A DNA stretch of 6,612 nt, from NCBI GenBank assembly GCA_904501875.1, contig CAJGCQ010000066.1, forward strand, positions 1 through 6,612. Direction: 5' to 3'. Source of the DNA: Clostridiaceae bacterium. Lineage in GTDB: Bacteria; Bacillota; Clostridia; Oscillospirales; Acutalibacteraceae. Below are positions 1 to 5,966 of this stretch, in pieces. The translations under genes and the position numbers were made by a program. The first letter of the stretch is position 1. Each line of letters begins with the position of its first letter. Below the pieces are notes generated by a model that was not told where the DNA came from, ran no database searches, and worked only from the letters and a program-made list of their open reading frames with translations.

Positions 1-1
1 A

Positions 2-367
2 TTACTATACATTGTGTGTGGTTTTGTTCTTAACAGTTGGATTTTACCGCTTTATTCTATTGTCACTTATGCAGCGGCACTAAAGACTATCGATTTCATT
101 GTTGATGGTCTTGATAGAGCAAAATGTGCCATTATCATTACCGAACATCCGAGTGAGGTATGCAATAAACTTTGTGAGGTATTTGGAAGCGGAGTAACAC
201 GCTTAGACGCAAAAGGCGGTTTTTCGAACAAAGAAAAATCGCTGATATATTTTGTGATAAATCGTTATCAAGTTGTCAGGATGAAGGGACTTGTCCACGA
301 AATCGACCACAATGCATATATAACAATTAGCGAAGTTGCAGATGTATTCTCAAATAACAACAAGTAA
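2..367 (+). CDS. YitT family membrane protein, C-terminal part (5' end outside window)
   Basis: The frame is open to the left edge and ends at TAA 365-367, so this is the 3' portion of a longer gene. A GTG at 14 would start a 117-residue protein, but the codons before it remain open and hydrophobic, so that GTG is not the true start. The first ~20 visible residues are the end of a membrane helix. They lead through a junction of the type 'KTIDFIVDGLDRAK' into a soluble alpha/beta domain of about 90 residues (AIIITEHPSEVCNKL, then ITRLDAKGG-like and FVINRYQVVRMKGLVHEID segments). This matches the DUF2179 cytoplasmic domain that closes YitT/YebE-type proteins. Full-length members are about 280 residues with five or six helices. 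Their substrate is not established; a transport or channel role is often presumed. The gene converges on the minus-strand protease gene. No terminator with a T-tract is visible after the stop. Confidence 0.82.
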   Translation, partial: LLYIVCGFVLNSWILPLYSIVTYAAALKTIDFIVDGLDRAKCAIIITEHPSEVCNKLCEVFGSGVTRLDAKGGFSNKEKSLIYFVINRYQVVRMKGLVHEIDHNAYITISEVADVFSNNNK

Positions 368-492
368 AAATATCACACTCGCCCAATTCCAATATGACGA
401 ATGCTTTGGCTAAAGAAACAACACTTGAAACGGTTGCACTGTTAGTGCGTATAGCGACAACATAAATGGGTGTTCTGCTTTCATAAATCGGC
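368..492. other. Convergent intergenic stretch without a supported gene
   Basis: These 125 bp separate the stop codons of two convergent genes. The only structure I see is a short hairpin, GCACT (436-440) with AGTGC (444-448) around a 3-nt loop, and it has no T-run on either side. Small open frames exist on both strands (23 codons at 394-465 on plus, 24 codons at 410-484 on minus, and a 60-codon minus frame from 509 to 327), but none has a convincing ribosome binding site. Transcription from both sides must stop here or overlap. Confidence 0.4.
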
Positions 493-1086
493 CTATATTT
501 TAATAACACTCATCACCGCAAGATAAAGGGCGAGTATAAAAAAGGAAAGGTTAAACTGCCCCTTAAAGCAGAGGGTGACGCCTATAACAAGGGCGGCTAA
601 GGCAACAGAAAGGTTAATTGTTCGCATAATAAGCATCGCCTTTGAGAGCTCGGCTTTACGGCGAAGAATATTAAAAAGCACCGTTCCGCCGTCAAGCCCT
701 GTTACGGGCAGGAGATTGAAAAGCCCGATAAGCAGATTTATAAGACCTATCGTTAAATAACTGTCATTACTAAAGGCGAGATAGTTTAAAAAAAGGATTG
801 CAAAGAGAAAAAGATTTATTGCAGGCCCGCAAAGGGCTATGAAAATTTCATACCTTCCCCCGCTTTGCAGCTTGGTTGTAATTTCCACTGCGGCGGGGAC
901 GAGTCTTATCCGTTTCGGCGCACAGTCTAAAACCCACATTGCGGCAAGGTGGCCCAATTCGTGCACTAAAACTGCAAAAAGAAGGGGCAGAATAAAGCCC
1001 GTCCTGTCAAAGACAAGCATAGCGGTAATTACCGCCGCAAACAGGAATGAAATGTAAAATTCCGTACCGAAAAACTTAAACCTCAT
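493..1086 (-). CDS. M50 site-2 protease, SpoIVFB-like
   Basis: This 197-residue polytopic membrane protein carries the hallmarks of peptidase family M50. The zinc motif HELGH is at residues 42-46, a GPAIN segment (87-91) lies in the middle of the fold, and the third zinc ligand is in NLLPVTGLDGG (124-134). Hydrophobic segments lie near 9-26, 29-53, 80-104, 108-128, 153-173 and 178-195. Such enzymes cut membrane-embedded substrates within the bilayer; SpoIVFB of Bacillus activates pro-sigma-K. This protein is shorter than SpoIVFB (about 290 residues) and has no C-terminal CBS domain, so it is a minimal catalytic core. The ATG at 1086 is preceded by GAGG about 9 nt upstream and overlaps the end of the preceding gene by 11 nt, which implies translational coupling. 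The substrate is unknown; the homologous sporulation role is inference from family and neighbour. Confidence 0.88.
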   Translation of the reverse strand: MRFKFFGTEFYISFLFAAVITAMLVFDRTGFILPLLFAVLVHELGHLAAMWVLDCAPKRIRLVPAAVEITTKLQSGGRYEIFIALCGPAINLFLFAILFLNYLAFSNDSYLTIGLINLLIGLFNLLPVTGLDGGTVLFNILRRKAELSKAMLIMRTINLSVALAALVIGVTLCFKGQFNLSFFILALYLAVMSVIKI

Positions 1087-1279
1087 TATCCAAAACCTCG
1101 TTTATATCGGTTTCGGCGCAGATGTTAAGGGTATACCACTCCTTAAGGGAAGCGTATGTATCCTTAAAAAGGTATTTTACGGCGAGAACCGATAGAAGTA
1201 TTATAATAGTAACGGTAATTTGGGTGGTTATTATTCCGAAAAAACCGCTCTTGGGTTTTAAATTTTTGGGTTCGTCCAT
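1076..1279 (-). CDS. Small single-pass membrane protein, SpoIVFA/M23 N-terminus-like
   Basis: A 67-residue protein with a charged N-terminus (residues 1-11, lysine-rich), one long hydrophobic segment (about 13-38) and a short polar tail ending in 'AETDINEVLDNEV'. The start is well supported: AAGGAG (plus-strand CTCCTT at 1288-1293) lies 8 nt before the ATG. Its stop overlaps the protease start by 11 nt, so the two genes form one unit. In spore-forming Firmicutes the gene ahead of spoIVFB is spoIVFA, a membrane protein that holds the protease inactive. In related Clostridia the position is often taken by a membrane-anchored M23 protein whose N-terminal anchor and 'DTDIN'-type sequence look similar, as far as I recall. 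Here only the anchor is present, with no LytM/M23 domain. It may be a reduced regulator or the remnant of a longer gene. Existence of the gene is likely; function is inference. Confidence 0.7.
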   Translation of the reverse strand: MDEPKNLKPKSGFFGIITTQITVTIIILLSVLAVKYLFKDTYASLKEWYTLNICAETDINEVLDNEV

Positions 1280-1287
1280 CGTTGCTG

Positions 1288-1293
1288 CTCCTT
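1288..1293 (-). promoter_or_regulatory. Ribosome binding site of the small membrane protein gene
   Basis: Read on the minus strand this is AAGGAG, 8 nt before the ATG at 1279-1277. It fixes the start of the 67-residue gene and is the best evidence that this short frame is translated. Confidence 0.75.
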
Positions 1294-1311
1294 GTAGAAT
1301 TTAATCAGATG

Positions 1312-1320
1312 TGTTATACT
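1312..1320 (+). promoter_or_regulatory. Extended -10 promoter for the YgiQ-type gene
   Basis: TGTTATACT is a textbook extended -10 (TGn + TATACT, hexamer at 1315-1320). The -35 position (about 1292-1297, TTGTAG) matches the consensus only in TTG, which fits an extended -10 promoter. A start near 1327 would give a leader of only about 22 nt before the ATG at 1349. On the minus strand the same bases read TATAAC, so a divergent promoter for the membrane protein/protease pair could overlap here, but I find no good -35 for it. Confidence 0.6.
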
Positions 1321-1338
1321 AAAATATATTTCGCAAAT

Positions 1339-1343
1339 GGAGG
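1339..1343 (+). promoter_or_regulatory. Ribosome binding site that decides the YgiQ start
   Basis: GGAGG sits 5 nt before the ATG at 1349. The earlier in-frame ATG at 1337 overlaps this motif, so it cannot be served by it. The later start also matches where the conserved 'FLPITVEEM' N-terminus begins. Confidence 0.75.
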
Positions 1344-1348
1344 ATATT

Positions 1349-3220
1349 ATGCCTTTTTTACCTATAACTGTCGAAGAAATGCGGCAGTACGGCTGGGAAC
1401 AGCCGGATTTTGTAATAGTCACGGGGGACGCTTATGTAGACCACCCCAGCTTCGGCACGGCGATAATCTCCCGTGTGCTCCACCAAGCGGGTTATAAGGT
1501 CTGCATTGTGCCCCAACCCCAAAACGATAAGGATTATAACCGCTTTGGAAGACCGAAATATGCTTTTTTGGTAAACGGCGGTAATATAGATTCAATGGTC
1601 GCCCACTACACCGCCGCCAAAAAGCGCAGAAGCGACGACGCTTATACTGCGGGCGGCAAATCGGGTAGTCGACCCGACAGGGCGGTTACGGTCTATACCA
1701 AGAAGCTTAAAAGCCTTTATCCCGATGTGCCCGTGTGCATAGGCGGGCTTGAAGCCTCTTTGCGCCGTTTTGCTCATTACGATTACTGGGACGATAGGGT
1801 GCGCCCCTCGGTGCTTATTGACTCGGGAGCGGATCTGCTTATGTACGGTATGGGGGAAAAGCATATCGTAGAAATAGCCGACAGACTGGCGGCGGGGGAG
1901 GATATTTCCTCGCTTACCGATATTTTGGGCACCTGCTATTCTGTAAACGCTGCGGAATATACACCCATTTCGGGTGTGCAGGAGTGTGGGGCATATGAGC
2001 TTGTAAGCGTTCCCGACGAAAAGGGCAAACGGCTTTATGCCAAGGCCTGCAAAATCCAGCAGGCAGAGCACGACGCTGTGCGGGGCAGAACGGTGATACA
2101 GCGCCACGGACAAAAAATAGTGGTACAAAATCCCCCAATGCCGCCCCTTACCACAGAAGAAATGGACGCAGTTTACGGACTGCCCTTTATGCGGGACTAT
2201 CACCCAAGCTATGAAAAGTTTGGCGGCGTTCCCGGCATAAAAGAGGTTAAATTTTCCCTTATTCACAACAGGGGGTGCTTCGGTGCCTGTAATTTCTGCT
2301 CAATAGCCTTTCATCAGGGCAGGCAGGTTTCGGTCAGGAGTCGGGAATCGGTTATAAAAGAGGCGAAACAGCTCACCGAAATGCCCGACTTTAAGGGATA
2401 CATCCACGATGTGGGCGGCCCTACCGCCAACTTCCGCCGTCCTTCCTGTGACGGTCAGCTTAAGAAGGGACTTTGCCCCGATAAAAAGTGCTTGGCACCC
2501 TCGGTTTGCCCTGCGGTTAAGGTCACCCACGAGGATTATTTAAAGCTTTTGCGGGAGCTGCGGGCTCTGCCTAAAATTAAAAAGGTGTTTATCCGCTCGG
2601 GGATTAGATTTGATTACCTTATTGCCGACCAACACGAGGAGTTTTTTAAGGAGCTTGTGAAGCACCACATAAGCGGTCAGCTGAAGGTTGCCCCAGAGCA
2701 CAGCTCAAACCGTGTGCTTAAAAGAATGGGCAAGCCGCCTATAGAGGTCTACAACAGGTTTGAAAAGCGGTTTTACGAGCTTACCGAAAGCGTGGGCAAA
2801 AAGCAGTATTTGGTGCCCTACCTTATGTCCTCCCATCCCGGAAGCACAAAAAAGGACGCAATCGAGCTTGCGGTCTTCCTTAAGAAGCACGGGCTTCACC
2901 CCGAGCAGGTGCAGGACTTTTATCCCACACCGGGCACTGTTTCAACCTGTATGTTTTACACGGGGCTTGACCCTGATACTATGGAGCCTGTCTATGTTCC
3001 CCGCACCGAGCGGGAAAAGGCGGAGCAAAGGGCACTTTTGCAGTACTTCAAGCCCGAAAATAAGGCACTTGTGCTTTCCGCCCTTAAAAAAGAGGGGAGA
3101 CTCAACCTTATCGGCACAGGGCCTAACTGCCTTGTAGCCCCCGATAAGCGGCAGGGGTACTCAGCCCCTAAAAAGCCAAAGAAAACCATTAGAAATATCC
3201 ATAAACCAAAAAAGAAATAG
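1349..3220 (+). CDS. ygiQ: YgiQ family radical SAM protein
   Basis: A 623-residue protein of the YgiQ (TIGR03904) type, a widespread radical SAM family without an established reaction. The N-terminal ~290 residues form the B12-binding-like region with diagnostic stretches: FLPITVEEM (3-11), VTGDAYVDHPSFG (24-36) and IGGLEASLRR (131-140). The radical SAM cluster motif CxxxCxxC is C310, C314 and C317, followed by the family sequence SIAFHQGR. GGPTANFRRPSC comes next, with further cysteines at 367, 376, 381 and 387. APEHSSNRVLKRMGKP (from 448) belongs to the SAM-binding barrel. A segment rich in HPG and DFYPTPGT follows, and the tail of the last ~18 residues is very lysine-rich, which suggests contact with nucleic acid, though this is inference. 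The start at 1349 is preferred over the ATG at 1337 because of GGAGG at 1339-1343. The E. coli homologue is longer (about 740 residues), mainly at its ends. The gene reads from its own promoter and is separated from the next radical SAM gene by a MITE-like element. Confidence 0.93.
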   Translation: MPFLPITVEEMRQYGWEQPDFVIVTGDAYVDHPSFGTAIISRVLHQAGYKVCIVPQPQNDKDYNRFGRPKYAFLVNGGNIDSMVAHYTAAKKRRSDDAYTAGGKSGSRPDRAVTVYTKKLKSLYPDVPVCIGGLEASLRRFAHYDYWDDRVRPSVLIDSGADLLMYGMGEKHIVEIADRLAAGEDISSLTDILGTCYSVNAAEYTPISGVQECGAYELVSVPDEKGKRLYAKACKIQQAEHDAVRGRTVIQRHGQKIVVQNPPMPPLTTEEMDAVYGLPFMRDYHPSYEKFGGVPGIKEVKFSLIHNRGCFGACNFCSIAFHQGRQVSVRSRESVIKEAKQLTEMPDFKGYIHDVGGPTANFRRPSCDGQLKKGLCPDKKCLAPSVCPAVKVTHEDYLKLLRELRALPKIKKVFIRSGIRFDYLIADQHEEFFKELVKHHISGQLKVAPEHSSNRVLKRMGKPPIEVYNRFEKRFYELTESVGKKQYLVPYLMSSHPGSTKKDAIELAVFLKKHGLHPEQVQDFYPTPGTVSTCMFYTGLDPDTMEPVYVPRTEREKAEQRALLQYFKPENKALVLSALKKEGRLNLIGTGPNCLVAPDKRQGYSAPKKPKKTIRNIHKPKKK

Positions 3221-3227
3221 ATTTAAT

Positions 3228-3393
3228 TTAATTTGATATTGTAGGGACGGGCGTCCTCGACCGTCCGTCAAATCAGATGTTGTTAAGCGGGCTGTCAAGT
3301 ATGCCTGTGTCTTGGCGGCCGCCTCGGTCGGTGCTGTTGGACCTTGTCCAACGGTTGCCACCGTCAACCCGCACCCTACGAAATGTCAATTAA
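3228..3393. mobile_element. MITE-like inverted-repeat element (about 166 bp)
   Basis: The intergenic DNA between the two radical SAM genes has imperfect terminal inverted repeats. The left end reads TTAATTTGATATTGTAGGG (3228-3246). The complement of the right end (3393 inward) reads TTAATTGACATTTCGTAGGG. They share the outer TTAATT and the GTAGGG core. TTAA or TA bases flank both ends, which fits an AT-rich target. The interior is GC-rich and highly structured: GGACGG/CCGTCC (3245-3250 with 3261-3266), the perfect 10-bp palindrome GGCGGCCGCC (3314-3323) and GTTGGAC/GTCCAAC (3336-3342 with 3346-3352). It encodes no transposase, so it would be moved in trans. Its right end stops 2 nt before the ribosome binding site of the next gene. 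Copies elsewhere in the genome would confirm it; I cannot see them from this window. Confidence 0.6.
3336..3352. repeat. Perfect 7-bp hairpin inside the MITE-like element
   Basis: GTTGGAC and GTCCAAC pair perfectly around a 3-nt loop. Outside them CGGTG (3329-3333) can pair with a CACCG in the 3356-3362 region, which lengthens the stem with an internal bulge. There is no T-tract, so it is not a standard terminator, but on RNA it could slow polymerase or protect the 3' end of the YgiQ message. Confidence 0.5.
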
Positions 3394-3395
3394 CC

Positions 3396-3401
3396 GGAGA
3401 G
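3396..3401 (+). promoter_or_regulatory. Ribosome binding site of the TIGR03960-like gene
   Basis: GGAGAG is 6 nt before the ATG at 3408. It lies directly outside the right inverted repeat of the MITE-like element, so the insertion ends almost on top of this translation signal. I see no convincing promoter between the element and the gene. Confidence 0.6.
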
Positions 3402-3407
3402 TAAATT

Positions 3408-5252
3408 ATGAACGAAAAGGAATTTGAAAGACTGCTGTTATCCGTCCAGAAACCCGGACGCTACTCGGGGGGCGAGATAAACAGCGTTGTTAAGGATAAA
3501 AAAAGAGTGGATGTGCGGTTTGCCTTCTGCTTTCCTGACACATACGAAATAGGTATGTCCCACCTCGGAATGAAAATACTCTATTCCCAGTTTAACAGCC
3601 GTGAGGATATATGGTGTGAGCGGGTTTTCGCCCCGTGGACGGACTTTGAGGAAAAAATGAGGGAGAATAATATTCCGCTCTTCGCCCTCGAGAGCAGGGA
3701 CAGTATAAAGGACTTCGATTTTATCGGCTTTACCCTGCAGTATGAGCTTTCCTATACAAATGTCCTTAATATGCTGGACCTTGCGGGAGTTCCTTTAAGG
3801 AGCGAGGACAGAAAGGATTTGTCTCCCCTTGTTGTGGCGGGAGGACCCTGCGCCTGCAATGCAGAGCCCCTTGCCGACTTTATAGACCTCTTTTTCTTGG
3901 GCGAGGGCGAAGAGGTGGATTTAGAGGTTATCGACCTTTATAAGGAGTTTAAGGCAAAGGGCGCAAGTAAGGCAGAATTCCTGCGTGCCGCCGCCAAAAT
4001 AGAGGGGGTCTATGTCCCGTCGCTTTATGATGTAAGCTATAACGAGGACGGCACCGTAAGGGCTGTAACCCCTAAGGACGGCGCGCCGAAAACGGTGAAA
4101 AAGCGCATTATAAAGGATATGGATAACTGCTTCTATCCCGATAAGTTTGTTGTTCCCTTTATTGAAATAGTCCACGACAGAGCGGTACAGGAGGTTTTCA
4201 GGGGATGTATCAGGGGCTGCCGATTTTGCCAGGCGGGCTTTATCTACCGCCCTGTAAGGGAAAAGAGCGCTGATACTGTAGACCGTCAGGCAAAGGCGCT
4301 GTGTGAAAGCACGGGGTATGACGAGATTTCGCTCTCCTCCCTTAGCACCAGCGACTACACAGAGCTTGAACCGCTCCTTAATCAAATGCTTTGTTGGACA
4401 GAGCGAAACGAGATAAGCCTTGCTCTGCCTTCTCTTCGTGTAGACAACTTCTCAAAGGAGCTCCTTGACAAAATCAACCATGTGAGAAAAAGCGGGCTTA
4501 CCTTTGCGCCCGAGGCGGGCACACAAAGGCTCCGTGATGTTATAAATAAAAATGTCACCGAGGAGGAGATTTTCCGCACCTGCAAAACTGCCTTCCAAGG
4601 TGGCTACACCGCAGTAAAGCTCTACTTTATGTTAGGTCTGCCCACCGAGACCGATGAAGATTTAGCGGGTATTGCCGATTTGGGGCAGAGGATAATCGAC
4701 CTTTTCTACAGCCTGCATGACAGACCCAAGGGCAAGTCCCCCTCGGTATCGATAAGCGTTTCCACCTTTGTGCCAAAGCCCTTTACGCCATTCCAGTTTG
4801 AGCCGCAGATAGGCAAGGACGAGATCGAGCGCAGGCAGACGGTACTGAAATATTCCAACAAAAACCGCAGGGTTAATGTCAGCTGGCACGATTCCTCAAC
4901 CAGCCTTTTAGAGGGTGCCTTTGCCCGCGGCGACCGCCGTTTGGGCAAGGTTTTGGAGTCCGCATTTAAGAAGGGCTGTAGGTTTGACAGCTGGAATGAG
5001 TGCTTTAAGCCTGAGCTTTGGGAGGAAGCGTTCAAGGAAAACGGTCTTTCACCTGAGTTCTATGCGGCAAGAAGGCGGGAGTATACCGAAACTAACCCGT
5101 GGGACCACCTTGATTACGGGGTCACAAAGAAATTTTTGATTTGCGAGAACGAGCGTGCGCACAGGGTAGAGACCACCCCCAACTGCCGTGAAAAATGCTC
5201 GGGCTGCGGAGCTAACTGCTACGGGGAGGGTGTCTGCTTTGAAAAGCGTTAG
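3408..5252 (+). CDS. TIGR03960-type B12-binding radical SAM protein
   Basis: A 614-residue protein matching the TIGR03960 family of B12-binding-type radical SAM proteins, whose reaction is unknown. The N-terminal third has the family signatures RYSGGEIN, FPDTYEIGMSHLG, ERVFAPWTDFE, IGFTLQYELSYTNVLNMLDLAG and VVAGGPC (GGPC at 145-148), with LFFLGEGEE following. This is a cobalamin-binding-like fold, but I see no DxHxxG cobalamin-ligand motif. The radical SAM cysteines are C267, C271 and C274 in FRGCIRGCRFCQAGFIYRP. Later barrel motifs are SLSTSDY, LPSLRVD, FAPEAGTQRLRD (from 366), YFMLGLPTETDEDL and STFVPKPFTPFQ. The C-terminus has NPWDHLDYGVTKKFL and then five cysteines in the last 22 residues (593, 597, 600, 604, 610), which may bind a second metal centre. 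The stop overlaps the following gene. A role in RNA or ribosome modification is often suspected for this pair and is inference here. Confidence 0.92.
   Translation: MNEKEFERLLLSVQKPGRYSGGEINSVVKDKKRVDVRFAFCFPDTYEIGMSHLGMKILYSQFNSREDIWCERVFAPWTDFEEKMRENNIPLFALESRDSIKDFDFIGFTLQYELSYTNVLNMLDLAGVPLRSEDRKDLSPLVVAGGPCACNAEPLADFIDLFFLGEGEEVDLEVIDLYKEFKAKGASKAEFLRAAAKIEGVYVPSLYDVSYNEDGTVRAVTPKDGAPKTVKKRIIKDMDNCFYPDKFVVPFIEIVHDRAVQEVFRGCIRGCRFCQAGFIYRPVREKSADTVDRQAKALCESTGYDEISLSSLSTSDYTELEPLLNQMLCWTERNEISLALPSLRVDNFSKELLDKINHVRKSGLTFAPEAGTQRLRDVINKNVTEEEIFRTCKTAFQGGYTAVKLYFMLGLPTETDEDLAGIADLGQRIIDLFYSLHDRPKGKSPSVSISVSTFVPKPFTPFQFEPQIGKDEIERRQTVLKYSNKNRRVNVSWHDSSTSLLEGAFARGDRRLGKVLESAFKKGCRFDSWNECFKPELWEEAFKENGLSPEFYAARRREYTETNPWDHLDYGVTKKFLICENERAHRVETTPNCREKCSGCGANCYGEGVCFEKR
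5225..5229 (+). promoter_or_regulatory. Ribosome binding site that points to a TTG start
   Basis: GGAGG lies within the end of the TIGR03960-like coding sequence. It is directly against the GTG at 5230 (too close) but 9 nt before the TTG at 5239, which makes TTG the plausible initiator of the next gene. Confidence 0.65.
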
Positions 5253-5883
5253 AATTTTTTATACCAAAAAAGGTAGGATGAAGTTTATATCCCACCTTGA
5301 TATGAACCGCCTTATGATTAGGGTTATCAGGAAATCGGGCATACCCGTATGGTATACCGAGGGCTTTAACCGCCATATCTATATAAATTACGCCGTGCCC
5401 CTTTCTTTAGGGTTTGAGGGGGTATACGAGGTTATGGATATTCGTCTTACCGACGATAATTTTTCCTTTGAGGAAACTCTTGACAGGCTTAACGCCGCCG
5501 CACCCGAGGATGTCGAGTTTTTGTGCGCTGAAGAGCCCGTTTTGCCCACGGTTGATATAGCATTTGCCGAGTACGAGCTCATGTTCGACCCCCTAAACGC
5601 TCCCCTTTATGACAAATTAAAGGAGTTTTTGTCGAAGGAGTCGGTAATTTGTCATAAAAAGGATAAAAAGGGTAGAGTTAAGGAGTTTGACATTATACCC
5701 AAAGTTAAAATGGCAGAATTTAAGGAGGATAAGGCTTTACTTACGCTTTCCGCGGGCAATGAGGGGAATCTTAATCCCACGCTGGTGCTTAGTGCCTTTT
5801 TTGAGGAAATGAACATTTCTCCCGTGTTCTGCTCGGTAAAACGGATTATGCTTTTTGATAAGGATTTAAAGCCCTTTAAATAA
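5239..5883 (+). CDS. TIGR03936/DUF2344 radical SAM-linked protein
   Basis: This gene encodes a 214-residue protein of the TIGR03936 (DUF2344) family, which occurs beside or fused to TIGR03960 radical SAM proteins. The N-terminus MKSVRIFYTKKGRMKFISHLDMNR is typical, with FISHLD at 16-21. TEGFNRH (40-46) is the family's TEGFNPH motif with arginine where proline is usual. The YAVPLSLGFEGVYEVMDIRL block follows. The middle and end are less conserved: a basic linker near 'KKDKKGRVKEFD' and a C-terminal stretch ending in RIMLFDKDLKPFK. I chose TTG at 5239 because GGAGG is 9 nt upstream and homologues begin just there; an ATG at 5188 and a GTG at 5230 are in frame but fit worse. The gene overlaps the upstream gene by 14 nt, so the two are translationally coupled and probably work as a complex. 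In many genomes the neighbour is ribonuclease G; here the next gene is a 5S rRNA. The molecular role is unknown. Confidence 0.88.
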   Translation: MKSVRIFYTKKGRMKFISHLDMNRLMIRVIRKSGIPVWYTEGFNRHIYINYAVPLSLGFEGVYEVMDIRLTDDNFSFEETLDRLNAAAPEDVEFLCAEEPVLPTVDIAFAEYELMFDPLNAPLYDKLKEFLSKESVICHKKDKKGRVKEFDIIPKVKMAEFKEDKALLTLSAGNEGNLNPTLVLSAFFEEMNISPVFCSVKRIMLFDKDLKPFK

Positions 5884-5908
5884 TTTTTAAAAAAAACCAA
5901 AAAAATGC
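5884..5908 (+). promoter_or_regulatory. A-rich upstream (UP-element-like) tract of the 5S promoter
   Basis: The 25 bases between the last protein-coding stop and the -35 box are almost all A and T, with two A-runs. Such tracts bind the alpha subunit of RNA polymerase at strong stable-RNA promoters. The function is inferred from position and composition. Confidence 0.45.
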
Positions 5909-5937
5909 TTGACAAACCTATATAGGGGTGTTATAAT
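5909..5937 (+). promoter_or_regulatory. Consensus sigma-A promoter of the 5S rRNA gene
   Basis: TTGACA (5909-5914) and TATAAT (5932-5937) are both perfect consensus hexamers with a 17-bp spacer. Transcription should begin near 5943-5945, about 23 nt before the mature 5S rRNA. This promoter shows that the 5S gene is expressed on its own and not only by read-through. Confidence 0.88.
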
Positions 5938-5940
5938 AAC

Positions 5941-5963
5941 AAAGCTGTCGGTAAGATAGCTTT
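5941..5963 (+). other. Leader hairpin of pre-5S RNA
   Basis: AAAGCTGTC (5941-5949) pairs with GATAGCTTT (5955-5963) with one G-U pair and a 5-nt loop. It lies between the expected transcription start and the mature 5S end, so it may guide 5' processing of the precursor. The first few bases may precede the transcript start, so the stem on RNA could be slightly shorter. Confidence 0.45.
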
Positions 5964-5966
5964 AAA

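Noticed and set aside
394..465. A 23-codon plus-strand frame in the convergent gap
   Set aside because: No ribosome binding site or promoter; length is within chance expectation.
327..509. A 60-codon minus-strand frame bridging the YitT and protease gene ends
   Set aside because: It starts with GTG inside the protease gene, has no good ribosome binding site and overlaps conserved coding sequence at both ends. It is mentioned only as part of the intergenic finding.
1337..1348. Upstream ATG at 1337 as the YgiQ start
   Set aside because: It overlaps the GGAGG ribosome binding site, whose spacing fits the ATG at 1349.
1592..2266. A 224-codon minus-strand open frame inside the YgiQ gene
   Set aside because: It is antisense to a strongly conserved protein and shows no recognisable domain or ribosome binding site; it is a frame shadow.
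3245..3266. GGACGG/CCGTCC hairpin as the YgiQ terminator
   Set aside because: The stem is short with a 10-nt loop and no T-run; it is better explained as part of the MITE-like element.
3161..3367. A 68-codon minus-strand open frame across the intergenic region after YgiQ
   Set aside because: It consists of the MITE-like element and the antisense of the YgiQ tail, with no ribosome binding site.
3921..4385. A 154-codon minus-strand open frame inside the TIGR03960-like gene
   Set aside because: It lies opposite the radical SAM cysteine motif region of a conserved gene; no independent evidence supports it.
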